From positions 186,001 to 250,000 of the forward strand of contig UBXM01000006.1 of NCBI GenBank assembly GCA_900469445.1: a stretch of 64,000 nucleotides of DNA, given 5' to 3'. The position numbers and the translations under genes are program-made. Below, piece after piece: positions 42,491 to 51,802 of this stretch. The DNA is from Hyphomicrobiales bacterium (GTDB taxonomy: Bacteria; Pseudomonadota; Alphaproteobacteria; Rhizobiales; Rhizobiaceae). The notes below the pieces were generated by a model, which was given only the letters and a program-made list of their open reading frames with translations, did no database searches and was not told the origin of the DNA. How positions within the stretch are numbered: the first letter of the stretch is position 1; every line of letters begins with the position of its first letter.

Positions 42491-44791
42491 CTACGTGGAA
42501 GCGCGGATAGTCACCGGCGTCGCCTTGTACGATGGAGTTCCCGACTTCTTGTCGTAGTGCCCGAAAGCCACCAAGCTATTCATCTCCGGATAGTAACCGG
42601 CTGCCGTTCCACGAGCTATTTGATACTCGACCGCAATAAAGCCGCTTAGAACACGTTGCGAACTTAGACCTTCACCTTCGTCCGGGACCGCAGCAATGTC
42701 TATTCTCGATCCGTCCGAGAGCCCGCGCTCCAAAAGATCATCAGAGTTCATGAACAGGACATCCCGACGACCAAAGACCCCGCGATATCGGTCATTCAAT
42801 CCGTAGATGGTTGTGTTGTACTGATCATGGCTTCTCACGGTAGTCAGAGTAATTATGCCCGGAATGGAAAGACGCGTGTCTTCGCTCAAGCGATCGGCGA
42901 TTATGAAGCGCGCTTTCCCATTTGGTGTTTTCCACTCCCGTCGTGATGCGGGAATATCGAGGTGGAAGCCGCCTGGGTGCCTAACACGCTCGTTGAAATC
43001 GCAGAAATTCGGAAAGACCTTTTCGATCTTATCTCTAATTCGGTCGTAGTTAGATACCATCCCTCGCCAATCGATATTGTATTTGCCACCCAAGGTCGCT
43101 TCGGCAATGCCCGCAATAATAGCGGGTTCGGACCGTAGGTGTTCACTCGGCGGGGTCAGGAAGCCTTTGGAGGCGTGGACCATGCACATCGAGTCCTCGA
43201 CCGTTACGGCCTGGCGTCCGTTCTCCTGGATATCGATGTCGGTGCGTCCTAGAACAGGCAGGATAAGGGAGTGTTTCGCGACCAGCAGGTGTGAGCGGTT
43301 CAACTTTGTCGATAAATGCACTGCCAGTTCGAGGTATCTCATTCCGGCAAAAACCTTGTCAGGATCAGACATCGCGACGGCCAGATTGCCGCCGAGGCAA
43401 ATTAATGCCTTCGATCGGCCGCCAGCGATGGCATCGATCGCTTCGATAGCATTGTGACCCTTGTCCGATTTGGGCCGAAATCCGAAAGCGCGCTCTATGC
43501 CATCCAATAGGGGTTTACCGGGGATCTCCGTGATGCCGACTGTTCGATCACCTTGGACATTCGAATGACCTCGAAGCGGACAAATGCCTGCGCCGGGCTT
43601 GCCGATATTCCCTCGCATGAGCAAAAGGTTTGCCAGGTGTTGGACATTGGACGTTCCGTTCCGATGCTGAGTGATGCCCATGCCATAGCAAACGATCACC
43701 TTCTCCGAGCGGACATATACGTCAGCAACACTCTCTATTGCCTCCTTCGTCAAGCCTGACGCCTTCGTTATATTTTCCCAACTGGTCTTTGATAAATCCG
43801 CAAGAAATGCATCGAAGCCGGAGGTGTGCTCGTCGATGAAATCCCAGTCGATGAAGCCATTTCCGCCCGCTCGCATGTTCTCGTCGTCGAGTTCTGCTAC
43901 CCGCTTCATGATCCCTTTTAGAGCAGCAACATCACCTCCACTCTTAACTTGGTGATAGGCGGACGCGATAGGCGTGGATGACAGAGTTACCATTTCCACT
44001 GGGTTCTGCGGCGCGGCAAACTTCTCGAGAGAACGTTCCTTCAGCGGGTTGAATACGATTATGGGTACGCCGCGGCGAGACGCATTGTACAACGTGGTCA
44101 TCATCCTGGGATGATTGGTGCCTGGATTATGACCGAAGCTGAAAATCGCATCGCACTGATCGAAGTCCTCTAGCACCACCGTGGCTTTCCCGACGCCGAT
44201 GGATTCCGGAAGCCCGACGCTTGTTGCCTCGTGGCACAAGTTAGAGCAATCAGGGAAGTTGTTCGTGCCATAAGCCCGAACGAAAAGCTGGTAGAGAAAC
44301 GCAGCCTCATTAGATGCGCGTCCGGACGTATAGAATTCCGCCATATCCGGGCTAGGAAGCTGTCGGAGTTGAGCTCCGACCAAAGCGAAGGCCTCGTCCC
44401 AAGCTATCGGAATATATCTGTCTCTATCGCTATCATAGACGAGAGGGTGTGTAAGACGCCCTTGGCCCTCCAGCTCGTAGTCGGTCCACGTCCACAATTC
44501 GCTGACAGTGTGGTTCTCGAAGAATTCAGGGCCGACCCGTTTCGCTGTCGATTCCCAAGTGACGGCTTTCGCGCCGTTTTCACAGAACTCAAACGAGGAA
44601 GTGTGTTTGGGGTCCGGCCAGGCGCAGCCGGGACAATCGAAGCCGTCGGGTTGATTGGACTTCAGGAGTGTCAGCGAACCCTTGATGACTACTTGCTGGC
44701 TGGCGAGTGCTTCTGCCGTAGCTTTTAAAGCATCCCATCCACCAGCTGGTCCTGTGTAGTCCTCGATACCTTCCGGACGAACGTCGCTCAT
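42491..44791 (-). CDS. FdhF/YdeP-type molybdopterin oxidoreductase
   Basis: A 766-residue molybdopterin enzyme of the YdeP/FdhF-like group. The N-terminal CPGCAWPDPKHTSSFEFCENG holds the cysteines expected for an Fe-S site. The molybdopterin domains follow (EFYTSGRASNEAAFLYQLFVRAYGTNNFPDCSNLCHEATS, QCDAIFSFGHNPGTNHPRMM, GNIGKPGAGICPLRGHSNVQGDRTVG) and a C-terminal dinucleotide-binding domain. YdeP in E. coli is linked to acid resistance; the natural substrate is unknown. No FdhD or cofactor gene is nearby. A copy of the 16-bp motif lies 53 bp upstream. Confidence 0.9.
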   Translation of the reverse strand: MSDVRPEGIEDYTGPAGGWDALKATAEALASQQVVIKGSLTLLKSNQPDGFDCPGCAWPDPKHTSSFEFCENGAKAVTWESTAKRVGPEFFENHTVSELWTWTDYELEGQGRLTHPLVYDSDRDRYIPIAWDEAFALVGAQLRQLPSPDMAEFYTSGRASNEAAFLYQLFVRAYGTNNFPDCSNLCHEATSVGLPESIGVGKATVVLEDFDQCDAIFSFGHNPGTNHPRMMTTLYNASRRGVPIIVFNPLKERSLEKFAAPQNPVEMVTLSSTPIASAYHQVKSGGDVAALKGIMKRVAELDDENMRAGGNGFIDWDFIDEHTSGFDAFLADLSKTSWENITKASGLTKEAIESVADVYVRSEKVIVCYGMGITQHRNGTSNVQHLANLLLMRGNIGKPGAGICPLRGHSNVQGDRTVGITEIPGKPLLDGIERAFGFRPKSDKGHNAIEAIDAIAGGRSKALICLGGNLAVAMSDPDKVFAGMRYLELAVHLSTKLNRSHLLVAKHSLILPVLGRTDIDIQENGRQAVTVEDSMCMVHASKGFLTPPSEHLRSEPAIIAGIAEATLGGKYNIDWRGMVSNYDRIRDKIEKVFPNFCDFNERVRHPGGFHLDIPASRREWKTPNGKARFIIADRLSEDTRLSIPGIITLTTVRSHDQYNTTIYGLNDRYRGVFGRRDVLFMNSDDLLERGLSDGSRIDIAAVPDEGEGLSSQRVLSGFIAVEYQIARGTAAGYYPEMNSLVAFGHYDKKSGTPSYKATPVTIRAST

Positions 44792-44843
44792 TTAGATCTC
44801 CCTATCTTTTGTAAGGAGATCACAGTGGGTTAGTCTTCGTCAG

Positions 44844-44859
44844 CCATACTCAGGTATGC
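44844..44859. promoter_or_regulatory. 16-bp motif copy 2, FdhF-like gene
   Basis: CCATACTCAGGTATGC (minus strand GCATACCTGAGTATGG), 53 bp upstream of the FdhF-like start and 173 bp upstream of the divergent EF-hand gene. Confidence 0.55.
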
Positions 44860-45031
44860 GTAGAGCAGACAGCAGTTTTGAGGATGTCGATACCGCCCAC
44901 ATTACAGAGAGCTCGCATATGGCGTGATCAGTTTCACGGATGATCTCTGCGCGTCGACTAGCACGCAGAAAGTCAGGCTCACACAAGTTTGCACGCGCAC
45001 TCATCGTCTGCAACCATTGAGGGAGATTCCC

Positions 45032-45451
45032 ATGCGGGTCGGTTCATCTTCAGATATTTATTCACTTCTGGTTCCAAGAGCCAAATCAAAGGACAACAGT
45101 GAAGGGCCATCCGAGTCCGTTGCGTCTCTGATGGGCAGAAGCGGGAGTGCCGTAGGCAGCGTTTCGGTAAGCAATGACGATGCTGCTGCAGCATTCTTAG
45201 CTCGGCTTGCAAAAAACAATTTCGAGCGTAACGACACCAATGGCGATGGCATCGTCGAACGTCAAGAATACATCGACCGTGCAATGCAAGCGCGCTCCGA
45301 TGGATATCAACCTGATCTGGCCGACGTCGAAAAGACTTGGAGTGAGCTGGACAGAAATGGAAAAGGAAGTCTCACCGAGCAGGACTACGCTTCCGGTTTT
45401 TCCTCCGTTTTCCAAGCAGCCACAGGAAGTTTCAGTAAACCGCTGCGTTAA
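45032..45451 (+). CDS. EF-hand calcium-binding protein
   Basis: About 139 residues from ATG 45032 (MRVGSSSDIYSLLVPR), preceded by GAGGGAGA. Two EF-hand loops: NDTNGDGIVERQE (complete DxDxDG pattern with N replaced at the first position) and LDRNGKGSLTEQD. No signal peptide is evident, although the N terminus is polar and low in structure. It probably senses or buffers Ca2+. Divergent from the FdhF-like gene. Confidence 0.78.
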   Translation: MRVGSSSDIYSLLVPRAKSKDNSEGPSESVASLMGRSGSAVGSVSVSNDDAAAAFLARLAKNNFERNDTNGDGIVERQEYIDRAMQARSDGYQPDLADVEKTWSELDRNGKGSLTEQDYASGFSSVFQAATGSFSKPLR

Positions 45452-45469
45452 GCATCGGATGCCAAGGCA

Positions 45470-45497
45470 GGGGCACGCGATCTCTTTTCGCGTCCCC
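45470..45497 (+). terminator. Terminator-like hairpin after the EF-hand gene
   Basis: GGGG-C-ACGCGA (45470-45480) pairs with TCGCGT-CCCC (45488-45497), with one bulged C and a short loop rich in T. Confidence 0.65.
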
Positions 45498-45608
45498 TCC
45501 AGCATATCCGCCGCCTGACGAGCCCGCTCACGCGAACCTTATGCGCTCATCATAAGGCATGCCGATAATGTCGTTGGTTCAAGGTCTGTTCGAATCGACG
45601 ACAGCAGC

Positions 45609-48323
45609 TTAGGCGAGAACCGGAAAGCAGACTTTGGAAGATCGCAAGGCCTCCTTCAAGGCAGCAGCGGCGTTAAGTTCGTACATAATATTCCCGTTAG
45701 ATTTGGCGATTTCGCAAGCATGCCGTAAGTCCTCTAATGCCTCAGCCTGCGCTGCCGGATCCGATACTCGTATTCCTCCTCTGATCCGCAGCAAATCAGA
45801 TAACTGAAATATCTCTCCACCTTTTTCCGCCATGCCGATCGCCACATCAATCTCGACAACGGCTTTTTGCCGTTCACCGAGAGCCATATGAGCTTCCGCC
45901 AGTGATGCATGGAAACTCACGAGCATATGCTCGTGGTTGCGTAAGGCCATAATGTCTATCGCTTGTTGGATCATGTTTACGGCCTCTTGCGGGAAGCCTT
46001 GCCTAATCCGGATTTCTCCTGCTAACGCTTTACTGACGGCTTGAAATCCGTGAAGTGAATGGCGTTCGGAGATCAGAGATAATTCGGACCTCATATCTTC
46101 CGCGCTGGTGAGATCCTCCAACCAAATCGCCGTAGATGCTCCGTAAGCCAGCGCAATGCAGAGCGGTATCGGATGTCCATATTGGGACGCGGCGTCTATC
46201 GCGCCTTTAGCGGCGAACAGTGCCTGCTCGTCTGAGCCCTGAAAGAGCAAGACGCGAGCGAGCTGAACCTTCGCTCGGATGTACTGGGTGAACACCACGA
46301 GGGTCAAATCGAGAGGTGCGAGATAATCGGCCGGGCATCCATTCTCCAGAACTTCTCGCGCGCTTGATACGTGCCCAGCATAGGCATAGCTAATACCTTT
46401 CATCCACAGGACGAGGCGGTTAGCCAGTTCGTCGTTCGAGGTGCTGCTTGCACTTTGCCCCTCATCCGCGATTCGAGAGCCGTGATAGCAGTCGCCCGCT
46501 CGCATCACGAAGATATTGTATCCCGCCATCGTATCGAGCCGGAGGCGGAGGTTATCGTGGTTCTTGGCTATCTCCAGAGCCCGCTCGAACGAGGCCGTCA
46601 CAGTTTCTCGCGCATCCTTAACGATGATGCCCGATACGGCTCGGGCCTGGTGCAACATAGCTTCAGCTATACTGCCACTTAGGACGGACGGTAGCGCGGA
46701 CAGCGCAAGATCACACCATCGGAAGCATTCATCAAGCAGGGAGAGTTCAAGGAACAGTGGAGACGCGTACGCGACGAGACGCGCGCCGAGGATAGGGTCG
46801 TCACCGTCGCCGTAGCACCAGCTGATCGCGGCCCTAACGTTAGCTAGAGCATCCGGATTTGATCTCGACATTCCTGTCAGATGAAATGAATCTGCCTTTT
46901 CGGCGTGACTCTTCATGAGGTGGAGGAAGTAAGCTGCATGCGCGGCCGCCACTTCGAGAACCTCGTTTTGATCGGCTTGAAGCCTTTCGAGTGCGTAGGC
47001 TCTGGTGGTTTCTGCCAGGCGATATCTTGGAGCAGCGTTCCGATCTATGATCCGCGTGATCAATGACTTGTCGGCCAATGTGTCGAGGACTGATTCGCTA
47101 TCGCCGCGTGACAGGGCCGCTGCTGCGTCAGCGGTAAATGTTCCGCTCAACCATCCAATTCTCCTGAGAAGAGCTTTCTCCTCCAAACTGAGCAAATTGT
47201 AGCTCCAGTCGTGCAGGGCGAGTAGGGTTTGATGGCGTGGAAGAGCTGTGCGCCGACCACCCCAGTGAATGCCGAAGCGCTGCTCGAGCAATTCGAGAGT
47301 TCGTGCTAAGCCATGTGAAGCGGCCCGGGCAGCCGTTAGCTCGATCGCCAACGCCATACCATCGAGACGGCGGCAAATCTCAGCCGCCAGTTCCAATTCC
47401 GTGTCGTCGAGCTCCTGGTTGGCCCCCGCGGCGAAGTGCCTATCTAGAAAAAGCTGCATCGCCGGGTATGACCGACTATCCTCGGTCGAGCATTCCGGTG
47501 TCGGCGTCTGCAGCGCTTCGATCTTGTAGATATATTCGCCATCGGCTCGTAAAGCCTCGCGGCTTGTGGAAAGGATGCAGACGTCGAGGCAGTGGGTGTG
47601 GATCATCTCCGCGAGCGCGGCAATTGCGTCGACAACCTGCTCGCAGTTGTCGAGAACCAGGAGCAGCTTTTTCCCGTTTAGAAATGAACAAATAACCGAG
47701 GCAGCCGTATCGACGGGAACGGCTACGCCGAGGTTCGAGGCTATGGTAGTACTCAAGAGGCGTCCGTCATTCAACGGAGCTAGATCAATGAATACTACAC
47801 CGTCAGGAAAGGATGTAGCCAGACGGTTTGCGACGGATACTGCCAGTGTCGTTTTCCCCATTCCGCCCGCACCGAGCACTGTGACGAAACGATGTGCCTC
47901 AATCCGGTTGGCTAACTGGGTGATAGCCTCGCTTCTTCCCACGATACGCGCCAGCGGCGGGGGAAGGGAGTTTCGTGCAGCTGTGGCAGAGACCTCATGG
48001 GATATCGCGTTTCCATCCCGCTGCATAACCGCGGCCAGCATATACCCTCTACCGGACACATTGGTGATATAAGGATTGCCCGCGTCGTTCTCGCCCAGTA
48101 TCTTCCTAAGACCTGAAATATGGACCCTGAGACTCACTTCATCGACAACGGTGTCCGGCCATGCCTTGGCGGTCAGCTCCTTCTTCGTGACCACGGCTCC
48201 GGCGTTCTCGACCAAAACGGCCAACAAATCGAATGCCCTGCTACCGATAGAAACAGAAGCACCGTCTCGCTCCAAGCGCCGCTCGCTCGGCGACAGTCGG
48301 AATGGTCCGAATTGGTAAGCCAT
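45609..48323 (-). CDS. STAND-type ATPase transcriptional regulator
   Basis: About 904 residues from ATG 48323 (MAYQFGPFRLSPSERRL). Domains: OmpR/PhoB-type winged helix (1-100, with VSLRVHISGLRKILG and ITNVSGRGYML), NTPase with Walker A GAGGMGKTT (151-159) and Walker B LLVLDNCEQV (about 221-230), winged region, and a long C-terminal TPR-like array. STAND regulators keep closed in ADP form and open when a ligand binds the repeats. A 16-bp motif copy lies 145 bp upstream. The gene downstream of the FixJ-type regulator (48499) reads in the same direction. Targets unknown. Confidence 0.88.
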   Translation of the reverse strand: MAYQFGPFRLSPSERRLERDGASVSIGSRAFDLLAVLVENAGAVVTKKELTAKAWPDTVVDEVSLRVHISGLRKILGENDAGNPYITNVSGRGYMLAAVMQRDGNAISHEVSATAARNSLPPPLARIVGRSEAITQLANRIEAHRFVTVLGAGGMGKTTLAVSVANRLATSFPDGVVFIDLAPLNDGRLLSTTIASNLGVAVPVDTAASVICSFLNGKKLLLVLDNCEQVVDAIAALAEMIHTHCLDVCILSTSREALRADGEYIYKIEALQTPTPECSTEDSRSYPAMQLFLDRHFAAGANQELDDTELELAAEICRRLDGMALAIELTAARAASHGLARTLELLEQRFGIHWGGRRTALPRHQTLLALHDWSYNLLSLEEKALLRRIGWLSGTFTADAAAALSRGDSESVLDTLADKSLITRIIDRNAAPRYRLAETTRAYALERLQADQNEVLEVAAAHAAYFLHLMKSHAEKADSFHLTGMSRSNPDALANVRAAISWCYGDGDDPILGARLVAYASPLFLELSLLDECFRWCDLALSALPSVLSGSIAEAMLHQARAVSGIIVKDARETVTASFERALEIAKNHDNLRLRLDTMAGYNIFVMRAGDCYHGSRIADEGQSASSTSNDELANRLVLWMKGISYAYAGHVSSAREVLENGCPADYLAPLDLTLVVFTQYIRAKVQLARVLLFQGSDEQALFAAKGAIDAASQYGHPIPLCIALAYGASTAIWLEDLTSAEDMRSELSLISERHSLHGFQAVSKALAGEIRIRQGFPQEAVNMIQQAIDIMALRNHEHMLVSFHASLAEAHMALGERQKAVVEIDVAIGMAEKGGEIFQLSDLLRIRGGIRVSDPAAQAEALEDLRHACEIAKSNGNIMYELNAAAALKEALRSSKVCFPVLA

Positions 48324-48467
48324 CAGCCTTCTCCACAGCAGCGAAACTGCATTCGGCCCGCATTTGGGCACTAGGAGATGCAAATCCCTGTCGGTGTGCT
48401 CTCGCGGCAGAAATAGTACCGCAAGGATCAAAAAGTGAGACTAACCGACAGAGATCGCGGAGACGAT

Positions 48468-48483
48468 GTAAACCAAAGTATAC
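48468..48483. promoter_or_regulatory. 16-bp motif copy 3, STAND regulator
   Basis: GTAAACCAAAGTATAC, 145 bp upstream of the STAND regulator ATG (48323) and just after the end of the FixJ-type regulator gene. Confidence 0.6.
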
Positions 48484-48498
48484 GCTAGCCAAAAACTC

Positions 48499-49167
48499 CT
48501 AGTTGAGGGCGAGCACGTCCAGCGATTCGGAATGGCTACCCTTGATCGCCTGAACGACATCATATTTTCTCACGAGATCGGGGAGGGTACGGGAGCCCAT
48601 TTTTCGCATCACTCTTCCCCGATGAATCTTCACCATGATCTCGCTGATGCCCAGCTCGTAGGCGATCTGCTTGTTCATCAGACCACTCGTGACCGCCTTG
48701 AAAACTTGACGCTCACGAGGGGTAAGCTTTTGCTCGCTCAATGAAATGGCCTCCCTAGCCACGCGGCGTTCTCGGATCCTGCCCTCCATCTCGAGAGCGA
48801 CACCGATGGCGCGAAGGAGCGCGTGACCGTCGAGTGGCTTCATGAGGAAATCTACTGCGCCAGATTTCATGGCGTCGACGCTTGCGCGTACGTCCTCCAC
48901 ATGGCTGATGACGATCACGGGCAACGGCAAGCTCGTGTAAGGCACCATGCCATCAGCTTCCGCAGTCATCACAACACAACCACCGTGCATCTCAGTGGGG
49001 CTCATCACGTATTCCTGCTGGTCGTCATATTCAGCGACATCGTAGCCGTTATCTCGTAGAAACTGAGCCATCGTGTTCCGCGCGTCGAGATCGGGTTCGA
49101 TGAAATGAACGGTCTGGCAAGGTGTAGGAAGCTGGTTTGCAACATTGATACTGGTGCTGATTTGCAT
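48499..49167 (-). CDS. FixJ-type response regulator with degenerate receiver
   Basis: A 222-residue protein with receiver and LuxR-type HTH (LTPRERQVFKAVTSGLMNKQIAYELGISEIMVKIHRGRVMRKM). The receiver lacks the phospho-acceptor: where FixJ-type proteins have GCVVTDVRMPG, this one has GCVVMTAEADG, with Thr68 at the Asp position. The acidic pocket is reduced to HFIEPD, while the Lys (FLMKPLDG, Lys110) remains. It is thus probably an atypical receiver not switched by phosphorylation, though its DNA-binding part looks intact. It is a candidate for binding the recurrent 16-bp motif. Confidence 0.85.
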   Translation of the reverse strand: MQISTSINVANQLPTPCQTVHFIEPDLDARNTMAQFLRDNGYDVAEYDDQQEYVMSPTEMHGGCVVMTAEADGMVPYTSLPLPVIVISHVEDVRASVDAMKSGAVDFLMKPLDGHALLRAIGVALEMEGRIRERRVAREAISLSEQKLTPRERQVFKAVTSGLMNKQIAYELGISEIMVKIHRGRVMRKMGSRTLPDLVRKYDVVQAIKGSHSESLDVLALN

Positions 49168-49436
49168 GGTCGATCTCCAAGCTCTTGGTTGCGTTGCATG
49201 ATGACCTCATTGTTGGCGACCGAAGATCATTGAGCGAGTTCAGAGACGTTAGGGTTCGATAAGGGATGTTGGCCGTCGAACATAATTGTTGCGGTCGTAA
49301 AAAAGGTTGGATGCCTTAAAGTGGCAAGGATATTAACTGAAGCAAATCAATGGAATAACGAAATTTAACGAGGATTAACTGCACGGCAGAGCACTTGTCG
49401 CGATATCTCTGGATCACTGAACCCGGAGATATCGAG

Positions 49437-49826
49437 ATGGCATTACTGACATCGGAAAGACACGTTCAACACACTCAAATGGACCCTATGCCACCTTTGA
49501 TTAGGTCTTTCTTTTCCACGCTAAATGCCGGGGATATCGAAGGTCTTCTCGGGCACTTTACCTCGAACACGGTCATCAACGACCAGATGTTGGAGTTGAC
49601 GGGTGAGAGGGATCTTAGGAGGTGGGCGGAACGAGACGTCGTCGGTCTTGATATGAAGGCCGAGATACTTAGCGTTCGTGCCCGGAAGACGGGGGCTATC
49701 GTCTCTGCAAAGGTAACCGGGAACTTCGACGCGCCGGGTTTGCCGGAGCCACTGGTTCTTCTTTTCTACTTCGTTGTCGGCGTCGAAGGCATCGAGCAAC
49801 TTATTATTCTGCGAGCCGATTTTTAG
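49437..49826 (+). CDS. NTF2-like/SnoaL domain protein
   Basis: About 129 residues from ATG 49437 (MALLTSERHVQHTQM), eight bases after CGGAG. The pattern IRSFFSTLNAGDIEGLLGHFTSNTVINDQMLELTGERDLRRWAERDV and the strands AKVTGNFDAPGLPEPLVLLFYFVV fit the NTF2-like fold. These domains occur in isomerases and accessory proteins; function here is unknown. Next to an NmrA-like oxidoreductase 80 bp downstream. Confidence 0.75.
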   Translation: MALLTSERHVQHTQMDPMPPLIRSFFSTLNAGDIEGLLGHFTSNTVINDQMLELTGERDLRRWAERDVVGLDMKAEILSVRARKTGAIVSAKVTGNFDAPGLPEPLVLLFYFVVGVEGIEQLIILRADF

Positions 49827-49905
49827 CTGCGCTGTCTTGCTATCCGGTACGATCTCGATCGGCCACGGTTGGTTCCACCTAAAACATCAACAAAGGAGAG
49901 TGAAC

Positions 49906-50733
49906 ATGTCGAAAGTCATGAAAGCCGTCGTTCTCGGCGGTAGCGGTATGATCGGGTCGATCGTTGTCCGGCGGCTTAGGGAGTCCGGTATAGAGGTCGT
50001 TGCGGCATCGCGTCGATCAGGTGTCGACACCATGACTGGTGTGGGGCTGGAGGCCGCTTTCTCGGGAGCCGACGTTGTGGTCGACACATCTGATGTTCAC
50101 TCTTTCGATGAGGCCACGCTTCGCGAGTTCTTCTCGGTCTCCGGCGAAAATGTCTCCAAGGCGGAACGACAAGCTGGCGTGAGGCACCACGTCACTCTCT
50201 CGATAGTCGGTGTCGACCAACTCCCAGGGAACCCTTACTACAAAGCTAAGTTTGCGCAGGAGAACGTCGCTCGGGCATCCGGCATCTCATGCACCATCGT
50301 GCGGTCCGCGCAGTTCTTCGAGTTTCTCCCGACGATCGCTGGAGGTTTTACCAAAGGCGTTGCAGTCAATCCGCCGGACGCGTTACTGCAGCCGATCGCT
50401 GCGGAAAACGTCGGAGAGATCCTTGCCGACGTAGCGGTTGGACAGACCATCGAGAGCTTGCTCCAGATTGCTGGACCGGAACGTGCCTCGATCGGCAACT
50501 GGCTTGAACGTGCATTTGCCGTCACGAATGACGGTCGAAACGTTGTTGTCGATCGAGACGCAACATGGTTCGGCGCGCCGCTCGAACAGGGATCACTGGT
50601 TCCCAAGCATCCTGACCGTGTCAGTGCTACGCCGTTCAGCGAGTGGGTTTCGACGAGCGAGGCAAAACGTGTACTCGGCACCAATCGGTATGCTGAGGCC
50701 TCTGTCGATCTAGCGAAGCAGGTGGTGAAGTAG
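49906..50733 (+). CDS. NmrA-like NAD(P)-binding oxidoreductase
   Basis: A 275-residue atypical SDR from ATG 49906. N-terminal dinucleotide motif AVVLGGSGMIGSIVVRRL. The middle part, HHVTLSIVGVDQLPGNPYYKAKFAQENVARASGISCTIVRSAQFFEF, is of the kind found in quinone reductase and NmrA-like sensors. It shares about half of its residues with the paralogue at 59917. It may reduce a quinone or simply sense the redox state of NADP(H). Confidence 0.85.
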   Translation: MSKVMKAVVLGGSGMIGSIVVRRLRESGIEVVAASRRSGVDTMTGVGLEAAFSGADVVVDTSDVHSFDEATLREFFSVSGENVSKAERQAGVRHHVTLSIVGVDQLPGNPYYKAKFAQENVARASGISCTIVRSAQFFEFLPTIAGGFTKGVAVNPPDALLQPIAAENVGEILADVAVGQTIESLLQIAGPERASIGNWLERAFAVTNDGRNVVVDRDATWFGAPLEQGSLVPKHPDRVSATPFSEWVSTSEAKRVLGTNRYAEASVDLAKQVVK

Positions 50734-50743
50734 GCCATCGCAG

Positions 50744-51709
50744 TCACGTAGAGTGCGGTAACTTCATATAACCGCCGGAGGACGGCACTCGCCCTTCGGC
50801 TGCACGATCAAGGTCCGTTAATTCCCTTGGCGACGATCCGAATACCCTTTTGAAGGCCGCCCCGAAAGCTGCTTCCGAGCCATAGCCCATCCTTTGCGCC
50901 ACCTGGGCTATCGTACCTGACCTGCTGACGAGAGCATCGCGCGCGAGCGCCATTCGCCATTTAGTCAGATACTCGAGCGGCGCTTGTCCAGCAACATGCG
51001 CGAACCGTGCTGCGAACTGCGATCTAGAGAGGCCCGACAGTGAGGCCAACTCGTCAAGTCTCCATTTATGGCCGGGGTTGCCGTGCATAGCTTGTATGGC
51101 CTTGAAGATTTTTCGATCCGACTGAGCAGCAAGCCAGCCGCTGGCTAGATCCTCCCTTGGGAACACCCTGATCATTTCGATGAAGATCATATGCATGATT
51201 TGCTCCGACATTGCCTCAGAGCCGAGTCTCCTAGAAGAAACTTCGTCCTTCAACCTATCGAGCAGCCATCTGACTTTCACCGCTGCCGGGTCTGTGTGCC
51301 TGAGAACAAGGACAGGAGGCAGTCCTGCGGTCAGCAATGACATGCTGCGGTCGGAGGTCATTTTACCGCCTATGAATGTCACTTCAGGTGCGTCACCTGT
51401 CACGAGCGACGCGAACCCATCTGGTGCATTGGCGAAAACTTCATCCGCCCGAAGGGGCCAGCAATTCGGATCGTTACCGACGATAAAAGGTAGCCCTTTG
51501 GTCAACAAGAAGCAGTCCCCTGGAGAGAGATCATAGACTTTCCCATCGTCCGTTCGCAAAAAGCACGAGCCATCGGTAACCGCGTTGAACTTCATGCCCT
51601 CATGCATATCCACCCTGACGGCAAAGTTTCCACGAATCCTCAAACCAGTCGAATTAACTCCGCGTGCCTTGGTCAACTTGAGTATGTCGGATAACGGGTC
51701 GGTAGTCAT
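50744..51709 (-). CDS. AraC-family regulator with cupin domain
   Basis: A 321-residue regulator. The N-terminal half is the cupin-6 sensor domain (GLRIRGNFAVRVDMHEGMKFNAVTDGSCFLRTDDGKVYDLSPGDCFLLTKG). The C-terminal two-part HTH is WRLDELASLSGLSRSQFAARFAHVAGQAPLEYLTKWRM and IAQVAQRMGYGSEAAFGAAFKRVFGSSPRE. Full length. It is divergent from the SDR at 51803, its likely target; this pairing is common in rhizobia. Tail to tail with the NmrA-like gene. Confidence 0.92.
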   Translation of the reverse strand: MTTDPLSDILKLTKARGVNSTGLRIRGNFAVRVDMHEGMKFNAVTDGSCFLRTDDGKVYDLSPGDCFLLTKGLPFIVGNDPNCWPLRADEVFANAPDGFASLVTGDAPEVTFIGGKMTSDRSMSLLTAGLPPVLVLRHTDPAAVKVRWLLDRLKDEVSSRRLGSEAMSEQIMHMIFIEMIRVFPREDLASGWLAAQSDRKIFKAIQAMHGNPGHKWRLDELASLSGLSRSQFAARFAHVAGQAPLEYLTKWRMALARDALVSRSGTIAQVAQRMGYGSEAAFGAAFKRVFGSSPRELTDLDRAAEGRVPSSGGYMKLPHST

Positions 51710-51802
51710 AATCGGACGTTCGCTATATCAATCAAGTATCCCGAATATAGATAATCCGGATTTCGTCCGCCATATCTGTGACGGAACAAAAGTGAGGCTA
51801 AT

